From Enterococcus casseliflavus NBRC 100478 (GTDB lineage: Bacteria; Bacillota; Bacilli; Lactobacillales; Enterococcaceae), in contig NZ_BCPT01000017.1 of NCBI RefSeq assembly GCF_001544095.1, positions 1-64,000 on the forward strand: a DNA stretch of 64,000 bases. Reading direction: 5' to 3'. The position numbers were made by a program, and so were the translations under genes. The notes under the pieces are model-generated. The model was not told the origin of the DNA, ran no database searches, and was given only the letters and a program-made list of their open reading frames with translations. Shown here piece by piece: positions 8,651-19,197 of this stretch; the first letter of the stretch is position 1; each line of letters opens with the position of its first letter.

Positions 8651-10383
8651 ATGAAACAATTACAGTTATTTTATAAAGAAGAACGACGCTTCTTTTTCAG
8701 TTTATTTCTTTTGATGCTGGTCCAATCCTTCGGCACACTCCTGTTGCCGTATTTTTTGGCAAAAATCATTGACGAAGGGATCTTGAAAGTCGACACGACA
8801 GCCATTTGGCACAATGGCTGGTGGATGTTTGCCATTGCCATCGGCACCGTGATCGTCTCTGTAGGCGGTAGTTATTTATCTGCCCACCTTTCAGGAAAAT
8901 TCGGGCATTTTTTGCGGATGCGCCTTTTCAAAAAAACACAAGAACTCTCTGTATCCGCTGTTGATGGCTATGGTACGCCACTTTGCTGGCACGTACCACC
9001 AGCGACATCAACAACATCCAACAAATTTTGATGATGGCGCTGCAAATGATTTTGCCAGCCCCAATGATCGTCGCTGCTTCAATTTTTCTAACCGGCACCG
9101 TCTCTTTACGGATGATTTGTGTCCCAATCGTAGCGATCCTATGTTTTTCAATGATCGCTTATGGAGTGATTCGCAAAGCGATCCCATTATCACAAATCAC
9201 GCAAAAACTAGTCGATAAAATGATGCGGATCTTACGAGAAACCTTTACTGGCGCTCGGGTGATTCGAGCATTCGACAAAGCTGCTTACGAAAAAGAACGG
9301 ACAGATCAAACACTGACGGAATATGCGAAAACCATGATCCAAGTCAATCGCCTCTTTGCTGTCTTGAATCCGACCGTCAATTTAGTAATGGGACTTTCGA
9401 TTTCGACTATCCTTGTCTACGGCGGCTATCAAAGTCTGCAGGGCCACCTTGCTATTGGTAGTATTACTGCCATCATCGAATACACGATCCTGAGTCTCTG
9501 GTTTTTGACTATGGCAGCGATGGTGATCGTGATGGTGCCTAAAGGCTTGACTTCCTTGCAACGGATCACAGAAGTTTTGGAAGAACCAATTGATTTGATC
9601 GACGGTGACCAAACCTTAAACAAGACTGCCGTGTCAGAAACGATCGCAGCTTTCAATCACGTGCAGTTTACGTATGAAGGCGCCGAAGAACCTGTCTTAG
9701 AAGATATCAGCTTTGAGATCCACCGAGGCAAAACGACAGCGATCGTTGGCGGAACTGGCTCTGGAAAAAGCACCATCGCCAAAGCGCTGTTGCGTTTCAA
9801 AGATGTGACTGCTGGTTCGATCACGCTTTTTGGCCGCAACATCAAAGAGATCTCACAAGCCGAATTACGGGACCAAATTAGTTATGTCCCGCAAAAAGCG
9901 CTCTTGCTTAGCGGCACGATTCAAGAAACCTTGCGTTTCGGCAATCGTCCAGCAACCCATGAGGCGATGGCAAAAGCCGCTGAAGTTGCTCAAGCCAAGT
10001 CATTTATTGAAGGCTTGCCTGAAGGTTATGAAAGTCCGGTTGCACAAAAAGGCAGCAATTTCTCTGGCGGTCAAAAGCAACGACTGAGTATTGCCCGAGC
10101 GCTGACAAAGCCAGCAGAAATCTACTTCTTTGACGACAGTTTTTCTGCTTTGGATTATCAAACAGACGCCAATTTGCGGCGTGCATTGAAAGAATACACG
10201 AAAGATGCCGCCGTCATTATCGTGGCTCAGCGGGTATCGACCGTCAAAAATGCCGATCAAATCATTGTCTTGGATAACGGCAAAATGGTCGGTAAAGGAA
10301 CCCACGAAGAATTATTACGCAATTGCCAAACTTATCAAGAGTTTGCCTCATCTCAAGGAATGGGAGGAATGAAGGATGAGTAA
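8651..10383 (+). pseudogene. efrA: ABC exporter half-transporter, EfrA-like, with a single-base frameshift
   Basis: Reconstructed as a 577-residue half-transporter (TMD then NBD). Up to base 8977 one frame gives the first two membrane helices; from there the sequence continues in another frame. Inserting one G at 8977 restores a YGTATLLARTTSD joint typical of these exporters, so the lesion is a one-base loss. The NBD has Walker A GGTGSGKST, signature SGGQKQRLS and Walker B FFDDSFSALD. Asp in place of the catalytic Glu marks the degenerate-site subunit of heterodimers such as EfrAB, BmrCD and LmrCD. Whether the lesion is biological or a sequencing error cannot be decided here. Confidence 0.82.
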
Positions 10384-12160
10384 ACAAACAATGGATACAC
10401 CAAAAAACATGAAAAATACAAGCCGACGCTTGCTGCGTTTGCTGATGGAACAAAAAGCCCGCTTTCTACTGATTATCGCTTCCGCCTTGTTCTTTTCCTT
10501 ACTAATGTCCATCGCCCCTTTGATCTTGGGGCGTGGACTGGATAATCTGATTGCCTTGTTTCAACAAGAAGGCTGGCAGATCAATGATTTTTGGCAAAGT
10601 ATTTTAGGTCCAGTCGTCCTTTTAGCGGGAACTTGGCTTTTGATCAGTCTCTTTTCCTTGCTGCAAGAGTATACAATGGCCAGTGTCAGTGAAACCCTGA
10701 CCTTGACTTTACGCAAACAAATCAGTGACAAATTCAATCGCCTGCCTATCAGTTTTTACGACAAACATCATACTGGCGATATTTTAAGCCGAGTGATTCT
10801 CGATTTAGATAAAGTATCCGAGGTCTTACAAGTCGGTTTGATGCAGCTGATCACCGCAACCATCAGCATTACCTTCGGCTTGATCGCCATGCTTTATCTC
10901 AGCCCATTACTGACGATCGGCGTGGTCCTGATTTTGCTTTTGAGTGCTTTTGTGACTACCGTTCTCGCACGAAAAAACTTGAGCTACTTTACCAAAAACC
11001 AAGAAACATTAGGTGCAGTCAGCAGTCGTGCGGAAGAGTTTTATACCGCAAATCCGCTGATCAAATCCTACAACCAACAAGTTGCCGTTGAAGCGGAAAT
11101 GGCGGAATTGAGTGAAGCCCAATTTAAAGCCTTTCGGAAAGCACAGTTCGTCAGTGCAGCTATCAATCCATTCGTGCGCTTTATCAATCAAATCGGCTTT
11201 ATCTTAAGCGCCGTCGTTGGTGGTCTAATGGTGTTGCAAGGGCAATTATCCATTGGTCTCGTACAAGCCTATCTGCAATACATCAACCAAGTGTCTGAAC
11301 CGATCACGCAAGCCTCTTATATTATGAACACCTTGCAAAGTGCCTTAGCATCTCTCGAACGAATTTTTGAGATCCTTGATTATCCTGAAGAAGAAACTGC
11401 GACCCAACAACTGCCAGTTCCACAAACCATCAAAGGAAAAATCGATTTTCAACACGTCTCCTTTGGCTACAGCAAGGAAAAACTCTTGATGGAAAACGTC
11501 GAATTTTCCGTCAAACCAAAACAAACGGTCGCGATCGTTGGACCAACAGGTGCCGGAAAAACCACCATGATCAATCTTTTGATGCGCTTTTATCCATTGA
11601 ATGGTGGGAAGATCTTGCTGGACGATCAAGACATGATGTCCTTTTCGGCACCAGCAGTACGAAAAAAATTCGGTATGGTGCTGCAAGATACGTGGCTATT
11701 CCAAGGAACCATCGCTGAAAATATCGCTTATGGCAATCCCGATGCCACTCGAGAAGACATCTTGGCTGCCGCCAAAGCCGCCCAATGCGACCACTTCGTG
11801 CGGACACTGCCCAACGGTTACGATACCGTCATTGGTTCCGAAAGCGAACTGTCACAAGGACAACAACAATTATTGACGATCGCTCGGGCGATTTTAGCAG
11901 ACCCAACGATTCTGATCCTCGATGAAGCCACCTCCAGTGTCGACACGCGGACGGAACAAATGATCCAAACGGCGATGGATCGTTTGACCCAAGGACGAAC
12001 CAGCTTTATCATCGCCCATCGTCTTTCTACCATCAAAAACGCTGACTTGATCTTAGTGATGAAAGACGGCTCCGTCGTCGAAAAAGACTCCCATATAGAA
12101 TTATTGGCACAAGATTCCCTTTACGCCCAACTATATAACAGCCAGTTTGCAACAGCTTGA
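10376..12160 (+). CDS. efrB: ABC multidrug exporter subunit, EfrB-like
   Basis: A 594-residue half-transporter with six predicted membrane helices (about residues 20-310) and an NBD. Walker A is GPTGAGKTT, the signature is LSQGQQQLL and Walker B is ILDEATSSVD with the catalytic Glu, followed by H-loop IAHRLST. This consensus-site subunit pairs with the upstream degenerate-site subunit, as in EfrAB-type heterodimers that export drugs and dyes. The ATG overlaps the upstream stop by eight bases, so the two are translationally coupled. If the upstream frameshift is real, this subunit is probably non-functional alone. A terminator follows. Confidence 0.9.
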   Translation: MSKQTMDTPKNMKNTSRRLLRLLMEQKARFLLIIASALFFSLLMSIAPLILGRGLDNLIALFQQEGWQINDFWQSILGPVVLLAGTWLLISLFSLLQEYTMASVSETLTLTLRKQISDKFNRLPISFYDKHHTGDILSRVILDLDKVSEVLQVGLMQLITATISITFGLIAMLYLSPLLTIGVVLILLLSAFVTTVLARKNLSYFTKNQETLGAVSSRAEEFYTANPLIKSYNQQVAVEAEMAELSEAQFKAFRKAQFVSAAINPFVRFINQIGFILSAVVGGLMVLQGQLSIGLVQAYLQYINQVSEPITQASYIMNTLQSALASLERIFEILDYPEEETATQQLPVPQTIKGKIDFQHVSFGYSKEKLLMENVEFSVKPKQTVAIVGPTGAGKTTMINLLMRFYPLNGGKILLDDQDMMSFSAPAVRKKFGMVLQDTWLFQGTIAENIAYGNPDATREDILAAAKAAQCDHFVRTLPNGYDTVIGSESELSQGQQQLLTIARAILADPTILILDEATSSVDTRTEQMIQTAMDRLTQGRTSFIIAHRLSTIKNADLILVMKDGSVVEKDSHIELLAQDSLYAQLYNSQFATA

Positions 12161-12163
12161 TGA

Positions 12164-12208
12164 AAAAAGACAACGTGATTCTTTAAAAGAATTATCGTTG
12201 TCTTTTTT
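12164..12208 (+). terminator. Terminator of the exporter operon
   Basis: AAAAGACAACG pairs with CGTTGTCTTTT and is followed by a T-run. It starts four bases after the efrB-like stop. Confidence 0.85.
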
Positions 12209-12339
12209 CTGAACTTGGATAAATTTTGTAGGAAGAGTTTTATTTTCTAATCATCAAACGATGATCCATACCTGTATATCATAAACCGATTAAGAAGTCA
12301 TCTGATTGCCGATAAAGAACTAGTATTGATAAAACGCTG

Positions 12340-13425
12340 TTACTTTCTCTTTCTAACGAATACGCCAATCGTTGTTGCAACAATCATCACTCCCAAACCG
12401 ACTAACCAGTCGGCGGTTTGTTCATTCGTTTTGGGTAGTTGTTTTTCTTTCGACGGTAACGTACTGTTCTCGGTAGAATTTGGTTTAGTATTATTTTGCG
12501 TCATTGTACTTGATTCTTTTGTGTTTGACTCTATCATGCTTGATTCCGTCGTACTTGGTTCTGTGGTACTTGGCTCCGTCGTACTTGGTTCTGTTGTACT
12601 TGGTTCTGTTGTACTTGATTCCGACGTACTTGACTCCGTCGTACTTGGTTCCATCGTGCTTGGTTCTGTGGTGCTTGGTTCTGTGGTGCTTGGTTCCGTC
12701 GTGCTTGATTCTGTGGTAATTGATTCCGACGTACTTGGTTCCGTTGTACTTGGCTCCGTTGTACTTGGCTCCGTGGTACTTGGTTCCGTCGTGCTTGGTT
12801 CTGTGGTACTTGGCTCCGTGGTACTTGGTTCCGTGGTACTTGGTTCCGTGGTACTTGGTTCCGTGGTACTTGGTTCTGTGGTGCTTGGTTCTGTGGTACT
12901 TGGCTCCGTCGTGCTTGGTTCTGTGGTACTTGGTTCTGTGGTACTCGGCTCCGTCGTGCTTGGTTCCGTCGTACTTGGTTCCGTCGTGCTTGGCTCCGTT
13001 GTACTTGGTTCCGTCGTGCTTGGTTCTGTGGTACTTGGTTCCGTCGTGCTTGGTTCGGTTTCTTTTTTTGTATTGGTGATTACAAGGGTATCTCCCTCAG
13101 TCGTCACACTGCTTTCGAAGCCGTCGGGGACATTGACTTCCTCAACCCAATACACGAAGTCTTCCCCTTGATTGTTGTATTTTGGTAAATCTGCCATTTG
13201 ACCAGCAACGGGTACCTTTGTAAATGATGCTTGAAAATCATTGGCTTTTTCAAGGGTCAAACGGTCTGACTGCTGCCAACTGTCTGCTGCCGTAGTAGTG
13301 GTTCTTTTGACTTGATAATCGATTTGATCGGGAATCTCAGCTGCTGAAACATTGACCCACTTTTTAAGAACCGCAAGGGAAACACTGTATTGATCATCCG
13401 CCCCAACTGGATCAGCTTCGCGTCT
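12340..13425 (-). pseudogene. 3' remnant of an LPxTG surface protein (Cna-B domain, EPSTT repeats)
   Basis: The minus frame is open from 13425 but has no ATG and no signal peptide. Recognisable protein begins at about 13390 with one Cna-B-like domain (YSVSLAVLKKW through DTLVITNTKK). Then come roughly 36 EPSTT-type pentapeptides, the sorting signal LPKTN, a hydrophobic helix and a KRK tail. The N-terminal part of the adhesin is gone: immediately upstream the DNA becomes the 5' part of a nucleotide-sugar dehydrogenase in another frame. It is the distal part of a deletion fusion. Without export signal it should be inert unless rescued. Confidence 0.8.
12510..13062 (-). repeat. 15-bp tandem repeat encoding EPSTT units
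   Basis: About 36 copies of a 15-base unit of the form GTACTTGGTTCCGTC (plus strand), with synonymous drift and a few variants (ESSTT, ESSTS, EPSTM). They form the wall-spanning stalk of the LPxTG protein. Such arrays change length by slippage or recombination. Confidence 0.92.
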
Positions 13426-14240
13426 TCAGGTGCTGCCGCCACCACAAAATATGGATCAACCGCTAAGCAATGGCCGCCGACACCAGGTCCTGGTTGATGG
13501 ATATTGACCCGTGGATGCTGATTGGCTAACGCAATCACTTGGAGTGCATCAATGTTTAGGCGATCCCCAATTTGGACCAATTCATTGGCTAGTGCAATGT
13601 TCAAGTCCCGATAGGTGTTTTCCATCAATTTCGATAGCTCAGCGATACTTGCAGAAGTTTCCAGCACGTTTCCTTTGACAAAGGTCTGATAAATGCGTTT
13701 GCCTTGTTGGGTACAAGCGCTCGTCATGCCACCAATGATTCGGTTGTTCATCACCAGCTCTTCAAAGATTTTTCCTGGCAAAACACGCTCTGGGCAATGC
13801 AACAAATAGAGATCTTCTCCAATGGTATAGCCTGCTTTTTCAAAAAATGGTCCAACGATGTCTTCCATCGTGCGGGGTTGAATGGTCGATTCGACAATGA
13901 CTGTGTTGCCTTTTTCAAGATAAGGTAAGATGGCAGCCATCGCCGCTTTCACGTAGGACAAGTCGCAACTACCAAATTGATCGGCGATATTTGGCGTTGG
14001 TACGGCAATGATAAAGGCATCCGCTTTTTCTGGTACCAACTGTGCGTGGAAGGTCTTTTTCGCTAAAGCTTGTGTTAGATAACGATCAATGTCGGGTTCT
14101 TCGATAGGTGCCTGACCTGCTTGAAGTGATTGAACAACTGTTTCTGACACATCTACCCCAACGACTTCAATCCCATGGTTTGCAAAAGTAAGTGCTGTGG
14201 GCAGCCCGATATACCCCAATCCAATAACGTTTATTTTCAT
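13257..14240 (-). pseudogene. Truncated UDP-sugar dehydrogenase, WecC-like (missing C-terminal domain)
   Basis: The first ~283 residues are an NAD-dependent nucleotide-sugar dehydrogenase: Rossmann motif GLGYIGLPTA near residue 7, the YRDLNIALANEL helix and the catalytic-cysteine motif GGHCLAVDPYF near residue 260. Homology stops at GRMIN (about base 13389). The following 45 residues are out-of-frame translation of the adjacent LPxTG gene, so the C-terminal substrate-binding domain of a usual ~420-residue enzyme is lost. The family oxidises UDP-ManNAc or UDP-glucose for cell-surface polysaccharides. The ATG overlaps the former stop of the upstream lipoprotein. Almost certainly inactive. Confidence 0.82.
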
Positions 14241-14730
14241 TCGCTCTTAACATCCCATTCTGCTAATTTTTCTTCACCAGGTTTATAAATCAGTTTTTTC
14301 GCACTTGTCCCTCTTCTAAAGCAAAGGAAACTTGTCCTGTGATGGTTTCACCTACAGCGATCTCATTGCCAAACATCGCCATGGTATGGTCAAGTTCAAG
14401 AAGTTCTCCCTCTTCAGTTTCTAAAAGAAAATCAATCGAACCTAATCCTGCGGCAACTGAGCCCATGTTTTCTGCTGTGATGGTAAATGTATGTAAAACT
14501 TGTTCCCCATCTTCTGTTTTCTTTTGATTGATTTCTTGTTTGTCGATGATGATCTTTAATCCACCAATGATCGATTGCGGCTCGGCATTGCTTTGGTCCG
14601 TGATTTGTTCAATTGGTTCGCTGCCTTGGGTAGTATCCGTCTTTGCTGGGTCATCCGTCGAGCAGGCCGCTAGAAAACTCCCCATGAGGGCAAGACTAAA
14701 GAGGGTAACGATTTTTTTCTTCATGTTCAT
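14237..14730 (-). pseudogene. DUF4352-like lipoprotein, frameshifted near its end
   Basis: Starts with a lipoprotein signal (KKK, hydrophobic core, lipobox LAAC at residues 20-23), a Thr/Asp/Gln-rich linker and an Ig-like/DUF4352-type beta domain with TFTITAENMGS. In the six-T run at 14294-14299 the frame breaks and ends after VRKN at 14290. One extra base would extend it by KKLIYKPGEEKLAEWDV and end at 14237, overlapping the next ATG in a perfect ATGA junction. So the intact gene probably had 164 residues. It could be a real lesion or a homopolymer error. Function unknown; surface-exposed by inference. Confidence 0.75.
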
Positions 14731-14755
14731 TTGCTTTCTCTCTTTCTATCAATGA

Positions 14756-14793
14756 AGAGACCCTTGCAACAGGCAAGGCACAAGGGTCTCTCG
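14756..14793 (-). terminator. Hairpin after the large Big-domain protein gene
   Basis: AGAGACCCTTG at 14757-14767 pairs with CAAGGGTCTCT at 14781-14792. The T-run is poor, but the position 15 bases after the stop fits termination. Confidence 0.6.
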
Positions 14794-14806
14794 TAGATTC
14801 TGTTTC

Positions 14807-17800
14807 TTATTCTGTGATCGAAACGGTTGCTTGTGCGATCTCTTGGGTACTTAAGTCAGCAAAGCGATGCAATGCATAGATCGTCATCTGGCTGTCTTTC
14901 GTCACGCTGTTGGCTTGTTCTTGGTTCAAGTAGGCGGTAAAGGTCCCATCCGCAAAACCGCTCACCCAGAGGATCATGCCATCAATTTCTAGTCGACCAA
15001 AGTTGATGTCCTCGCCTGTATAGGTCCCCGTAACGATTCGATCCCCCAGCTTGTATGGGTTTGGTGTAATCGTGCCAATAAATTCTTTATCGATAGTGAC
15101 GACACTGCGGTCCAATTCGTTGTCTATCGGAAGGCCATTAATCATCTCGCGATGGTAAGCAACCAATTCGACTGTTTTTGCATCACGAATCAAGTCGCGG
15201 GTCGTTTGATTGACAAAGTAAGTAAAGGTTTGGTTTGCCGCGTTAAAGGTACCACCCCATGAAATCGAACGCCCATCAACGATCAAGTTGGCGAAATTCA
15301 CATTACCCGTAAAGGTTCCCGTAATTTCACTATCTGTCACTTTGAAGGCTGCTGGTTGAATCGAGCCAGCTGCTTTGGCGATTTCAACTGGCTGCAACAC
15401 TAGCTTATGATCAATCGTTTGTCCATCAACTGTTTCACGATGGTAGGTTTGCAACTCAACTTTTGCTGCTGTTCTGATCTGTTCTCTAAATTGTGCGTGA
15501 ACAAAGAAGTCAAAGCGGCCAGTCTCTTTATTAAATGTGCCACCCCAGTTCCCTACAGACTGTCCATCAATCACCAAGTTGGCAAAATTGATATCGCCCG
15601 TAAAGGTTCCCGTAATCGTGGTATCAGTGTAACTGTATTTATCTGGTGTGATCGTCCCTTGAAGCTGGTCAATAACCGTTACTTCTTTGGTTTCTAACAC
15701 AACGATTGCTTCCGTGTTGCCATTGATTTGGCGGTTCAACGCTTGGATCTCAACTTTATCCCCCGCTTTGATTCCAAGATTCGCTACATAAAACGAGAAG
15801 GTGCCATCGGCATTGAAAGTACCACCCCATGCATTAGAAGGCGTGCCATCGATCACTAAACGGGCAAAGTTGACATCACCCGTAAAGGTTCCTGTAATCA
15901 TTGTTTCGCCAACACGGTATTGATCTGGTGTGATCGTACCAGCCAAATCTCTAGTCAATTCAACGGTTGTCCGATCAAGTACCTTGCCAGTTTGATCCAA
16001 GGCTTCAATTTCTACGACATCATCTACAGATTGGATGCGATTGCCGATAAAGAATTCAAACGAACCCTCAGCAAAATTCCCACCACGAACGGATGATCCA
16101 TTTACATACACACGGGCAGATGCAACATCACCGGTATACGTCCCTCTCAGGAATTGTTCGCCAGAAGAAACATTGTAGGTATCTGGTGTGATCGTGCCTT
16201 CGGTAATCGTTGGTACAGCAGTAACTACCGTTGACGCAATATTAGATGTCAGTTCATCTAAAGTCGCCTGCGCTTGAACAACAGTGCCTTCTTTTTGTAA
16301 AGGAATGGTCAAGCTATATTTTCCATCACTACCGATACGTCCATTGGCGATAACTAAACCTTCAACCGTTATTGCAATGGATGCATTTGGTTCACCCGTA
16401 CCTTTAACTTGTGTTGTTGATGTAGTAATTTCAGAAATTGTTGTTTCTGTTAGAGTTGCTCGAATAACCGTTGTTTGGGCAGTTGATTCTAACCCATCAA
16501 TTGATGCGTTGACACGAATAACAGTGCCAGTCGTCTGTTTAGCAATTTTTATCTCATAATTACCAGTAGCATCTGCCGTTCCAGAAGCAATTACTTCATT
16601 ATTTACAAAAACATCAATCGCAGCATTCGGTTCTGCTTTCCCAGTAACCGTTTCGTCTTCATTGGTTACTTCATTGACTGTGGTTTGAGCAATCTCCTTT
16701 CTTTTAACAAAACTACCTCCTGCAATTTTCCCCACTCGTCCCGAGCTGAAGTTTGCTTGAAAGTCAGGGTTGTTCGAAATTAAGTTAGACGTTACTTGTC
16801 CTGTAGTAAACGTATTTAACGAAAAGACTGCTGTCAAATGACCAGAATAACTGTTTGTTGGATTATCTGTTTGCGTATTTCCAACAGCCCATGTATTCAA
16901 ACCATTCAATGACTCAATAGCCACATCAGTTGGTTTCGCATATGCGCCTAAAGCTGGTCCTTTCGTATTTGTCACTAGGAAATTCGATCCTTTTTCGAAA
17001 CTCATTAAATTTCCAGTCTGAATCGTTGATTCCGTTCCTTCAGAGCTTGCTTCTAGAGTAGCACCATCTTTAACTGTCAAGGAGCCGCTTAGCAGCATAA
17101 TCGCTTCATGATTTGTGACTTTAGAAGTCGCACGTAATTTGGCATTCTCGTGAATAGTCATATAACCATTTGCTACGGGTGCGTAAATAGCTATATTTTG
17201 TGAAGAATCGAAGTTCGCCTCTCCCCAAATATTGATAGCAGGTACTTGAGTGACATTCATGCCAATTCCTCTTGATTGTACATTTAGAACCGCACTTTCT
17301 TCTACAGTCACGCCAGTTTTTGAACTAATTGCATTAATTGACGATGTGTTTTTGAAGTCTACATTTGCGTTTTCTTTAATGATCAATTCTCCACCTTGGA
17401 AACTCTCTTCCCGATCCGCTGTAGCATCGATCGTTCCATACAAATTGGCTGTTCCATGCGCAAGATAAATGAACTGGTGACCAGAGGATGTTACGTCACG
17501 ATAATTAACTGTGACATTTTGAAATTCTGACCAAAAGAATGAGTAAATTTGTTGGTTGATAAGGTTGATATTTTCAATATTGGCTACGATTCCCGTAGCC
17601 GCTAAACCAACTGTGAAAAAATTCAAATCAAGGGTATATCCATTTCCGTAGATATTTTTGTTAGTAGTAATATTAAATGTTCTAGACAAACTAATATCAT
17701 TTTCTAAATAAATATTTCGAATCAAAGAATTCTGTAAAGCAGATATGAACTCTTCTGTAGTCCGTACATGGGCATCTTGAATGTTTCTCGCTTCAATTGA

Positions 17801-18136
17801 TTCAGTGGTTTCTTCCTCAGTACTGCTAGATGTACTGTCATTTTCTTCTGATTCAACAGCTGCTTCTTGTTCTGCGGTTTCTTCTGTTGGAATAGTTTCT
17901 GCAGCATTCTCTTCATCTTGCTCAGAGACATCTTCTTTCGTTGTATCAGTATTACTTTCTGGATCTAGAACTGGCAGACCACTTTGCCCTATAGATGACT
18001 CGCTTGTGTTTTCGATTTGCGTCTCCGGTGAAACAGCGCTCTCATCTGACGCAAAAGCGGTTATAGGTAGAGTGGATAATGTTAAATGACTAATCAACAA
18101 TAAACCTGTGACTTTTTTACTAAATTTGTTATTCAT
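14807..18136 (-). CDS. Secreted surface protein with beta-helix and Big-type domains
   Basis: A 1109-residue exported protein. A signal peptide (residues 1-29, cleavage near AFA-SDE) is followed by an acidic Ser/Thr/Glu linker to about residue 120. A pectate-lyase-like adhesive region (about 125-480) has repeated NI-L-N rungs. Two Big_6-like units with TVTGKAEPNA and VKGTGEPNA come next (about 490-650), and five Big_15-like units end the protein. No LPxTG motif or WxL domain is visible, so the attachment mode is unclear. This layout resembles enterococcal and listerial adhesins. An Mga-like regulator lies about 1 kb upstream. Function as adhesin is inference. Confidence 0.85.
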   Translation of the reverse strand: MNNKFSKKVTGLLLISHLTLSTLPITAFASDESAVSPETQIENTSESSIGQSGLPVLDPESNTDTTKEDVSEQDEENAAETIPTEETAEQEAAVESEENDSTSSSTEEETTESIEARNIQDAHVRTTEEFISALQNSLIRNIYLENDISLSRTFNITTNKNIYGNGYTLDLNFFTVGLAATGIVANIENINLINQQIYSFFWSEFQNVTVNYRDVTSSGHQFIYLAHGTANLYGTIDATADREESFQGGELIIKENANVDFKNTSSINAISSKTGVTVEESAVLNVQSRGIGMNVTQVPAINIWGEANFDSSQNIAIYAPVANGYMTIHENAKLRATSKVTNHEAIMLLSGSLTVKDGATLEASSEGTESTIQTGNLMSFEKGSNFLVTNTKGPALGAYAKPTDVAIESLNGLNTWAVGNTQTDNPTNSYSGHLTAVFSLNTFTTGQVTSNLISNNPDFQANFSSGRVGKIAGGSFVKRKEIAQTTVNEVTNEDETVTGKAEPNAAIDVFVNNEVIASGTADATGNYEIKIAKQTTGTVIRVNASIDGLESTAQTTVIRATLTETTISEITTSTTQVKGTGEPNASIAITVEGLVIANGRIGSDGKYSLTIPLQKEGTVVQAQATLDELTSNIASTVVTAVPTITEGTITPDTYNVSSGEQFLRGTYTGDVASARVYVNGSSVRGGNFAEGSFEFFIGNRIQSVDDVVEIEALDQTGKVLDRTTVELTRDLAGTITPDQYRVGETMITGTFTGDVNFARLVIDGTPSNAWGGTFNADGTFSFYVANLGIKAGDKVEIQALNRQINGNTEAIVVLETKEVTVIDQLQGTITPDKYSYTDTTITGTFTGDINFANLVIDGQSVGNWGGTFNKETGRFDFFVHAQFREQIRTAAKVELQTYHRETVDGQTIDHKLVLQPVEIAKAAGSIQPAAFKVTDSEITGTFTGNVNFANLIVDGRSISWGGTFNAANQTFTYFVNQTTRDLIRDAKTVELVAYHREMINGLPIDNELDRSVVTIDKEFIGTITPNPYKLGDRIVTGTYTGEDINFGRLEIDGMILWVSGFADGTFTAYLNQEQANSVTKDSQMTIYALHRFADLSTQEIAQATVSITE
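14812..16200 (-). repeat. Five Big_15-like Ig repeats
   Basis: Five units of roughly 85-95 residues each begin with a GTITPD-Y pattern and carry ITGTFTGDVNFARLVIDG. The last is shorter, ending at the stop. They are diverged at the DNA level, so the array is old. Confidence 0.75.
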
Positions 18137-18797
18137 AAGTAACTCCTTTTTCTCTATTCTTTCTCCTGTACTTTAAAAATTCATTTCAAGTTTCACCACT
18201 CACCCTTTCTTACTCCCTCGAAAAATATCAATCTTAGTCTTTATTGGAACAACCTATTCAAAACAAACTCACTAAATACCTAAATAAGAACTAAAATATG
18301 ATGTTTTTTTGAAGAAAGTTTATTGCTTTTGACGTGGATAAATTTAACACGGTTGCTCATCGAGCAATAAATCAAGATTTGCAAACCTGTGTGAATAAAT
18401 TGATTTTCATTTTCTTTTCAAATAAGGCATTTTGAAAGTTTGTGCAAAAAAAAGCGTTATAAAAAAAAGACGATTCCTTATGATTTAAAAAGGATCGTCC
18501 ATTTTTGTTATTACCTGTAACCACTTGACTCAATAAGAAGGATACAAGGTTTCTTCCTACTTATTCTTAGCATTGACAGATGCATTGTTAACAACAGTTC
18601 CCTTCAACAAAATGCTTCTTTCCTATAAAAAATGTCCGAAAAAAAGCAAAATAAAAGAAATTCCTTGTAATTTTACACATCTTCTAAAAAAATTCATTTT
18701 TCTTTGGTATACTAAATATAGATCTGCGTATCATTAGATTTACGTTGCCCGTTAGTGAAGTTTCAGGCAACGTTTCTTTATGGGGGATAGATAAAAA
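18137..18797. other. 660-bp AT-rich intergenic region with several hairpins
   Basis: No gene on either strand. It holds TTGCTC-atc-GAGCAA near 18353, a minus-strand terminator-like hairpin at 18469-18499 (GACGATTCCTT with AAGGATCGTC, T-run on the minus strand), and an inverted repeat AATAAGAAGGA/TCCTACTTATT near 18529-18565. The 5' leader and promoter of the 1109-residue protein must lie in its left part. Confidence 0.5.
18705..18773 (+). promoter_or_regulatory. Extended -10 promoter and leader hairpin before the 67-residue gene
   Basis: TGGTATACT at 18705-18713 is an extended -10 element. The expected transcript starts near 18720 and contains ACGTTGCC/GGCAACGT (18742-18749 with 18766-18773) followed by a short T-rich tract, 25 bases before the ATG. 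The hairpin could be an attenuator or simply a leader stem. Confidence 0.5.
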
Positions 18798-19001
18798 ATG
18801 GAAGAGAAAAAGATTTTTGAGAAGCGGTGGTTATTAGCTACCAGTGAACAACGAGAGAAATACCATGCCTTGATTGCCTCTTACCCTTCAATCGAATGGA
18901 CATTTAAAGAAAAAAGCTACCTTTTATGGCTTTGTCAGTTAGATAGTGATACGTTCAAAACCTTTGAAGCGATTTTTGATAAACTAGTAAATGCCAACTA
19001 A
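18798..19001 (+). CDS. Small hypothetical protein
   Basis: A 67-residue, charged, helix-rich soluble protein, with many Lys and Glu and tryptophans in ERWLL, IEWTF and LLWLCQ-like stretches. I recognise no family. Support comes from the extended -10 promoter and leader hairpin just upstream, a G-rich site before the ATG, and a strong hairpin terminator 100 bases after the stop. It lies between a large surface-protein gene and an Mga-like regulator but is read from the opposite strand to both. Function unknown. Confidence 0.55.
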   Translation: MEEKKIFEKRWLLATSEQREKYHALIASYPSIEWTFKEKSYLLWLCQLDSDTFKTFEAIFDKLVNAN

Positions 19002-19106
19002 TTATTTTCGCGTAGGCTGTTCTTTCACCAAAACAACCCAATCTTTTGGTATTCAGGAACAGTGGGCATATTTTCAGATAACTCCCTTTTTTATTAAATA
19101 AACGAA

Positions 19107-19146
19107 TAAAAGCCGCACCCGTCGATCGTGACGGTTGCGGCTTTTC
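19107..19146. terminator. Bidirectional terminator
   Basis: AAAAGCCGCA at 19108-19117 pairs with TGCGGCTTTT at 19136-19145, with a nearly self-complementary CCGTC/GACGG inner stem. It serves the convergent genes on either side. Confidence 0.85.
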
Positions 19147-19197
19147 TCTTTGCTTTATCCACCCATGTCTTCGTCATGTTGTGTTGCAACACGTGTA

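Noticed and set aside
12510-13062. CRISPR-like regular repeats
   Set aside because: The units are contiguous 15-mers without spacers and encode a protein stalk; no cas gene is present.
12326-13171. Long plus-strand frames through the EPSTT repeat
   Set aside because: A 15-base repeat stays open in several frames by chance. Only the minus frame has a Cna-B domain and LPKTN sorting signal.
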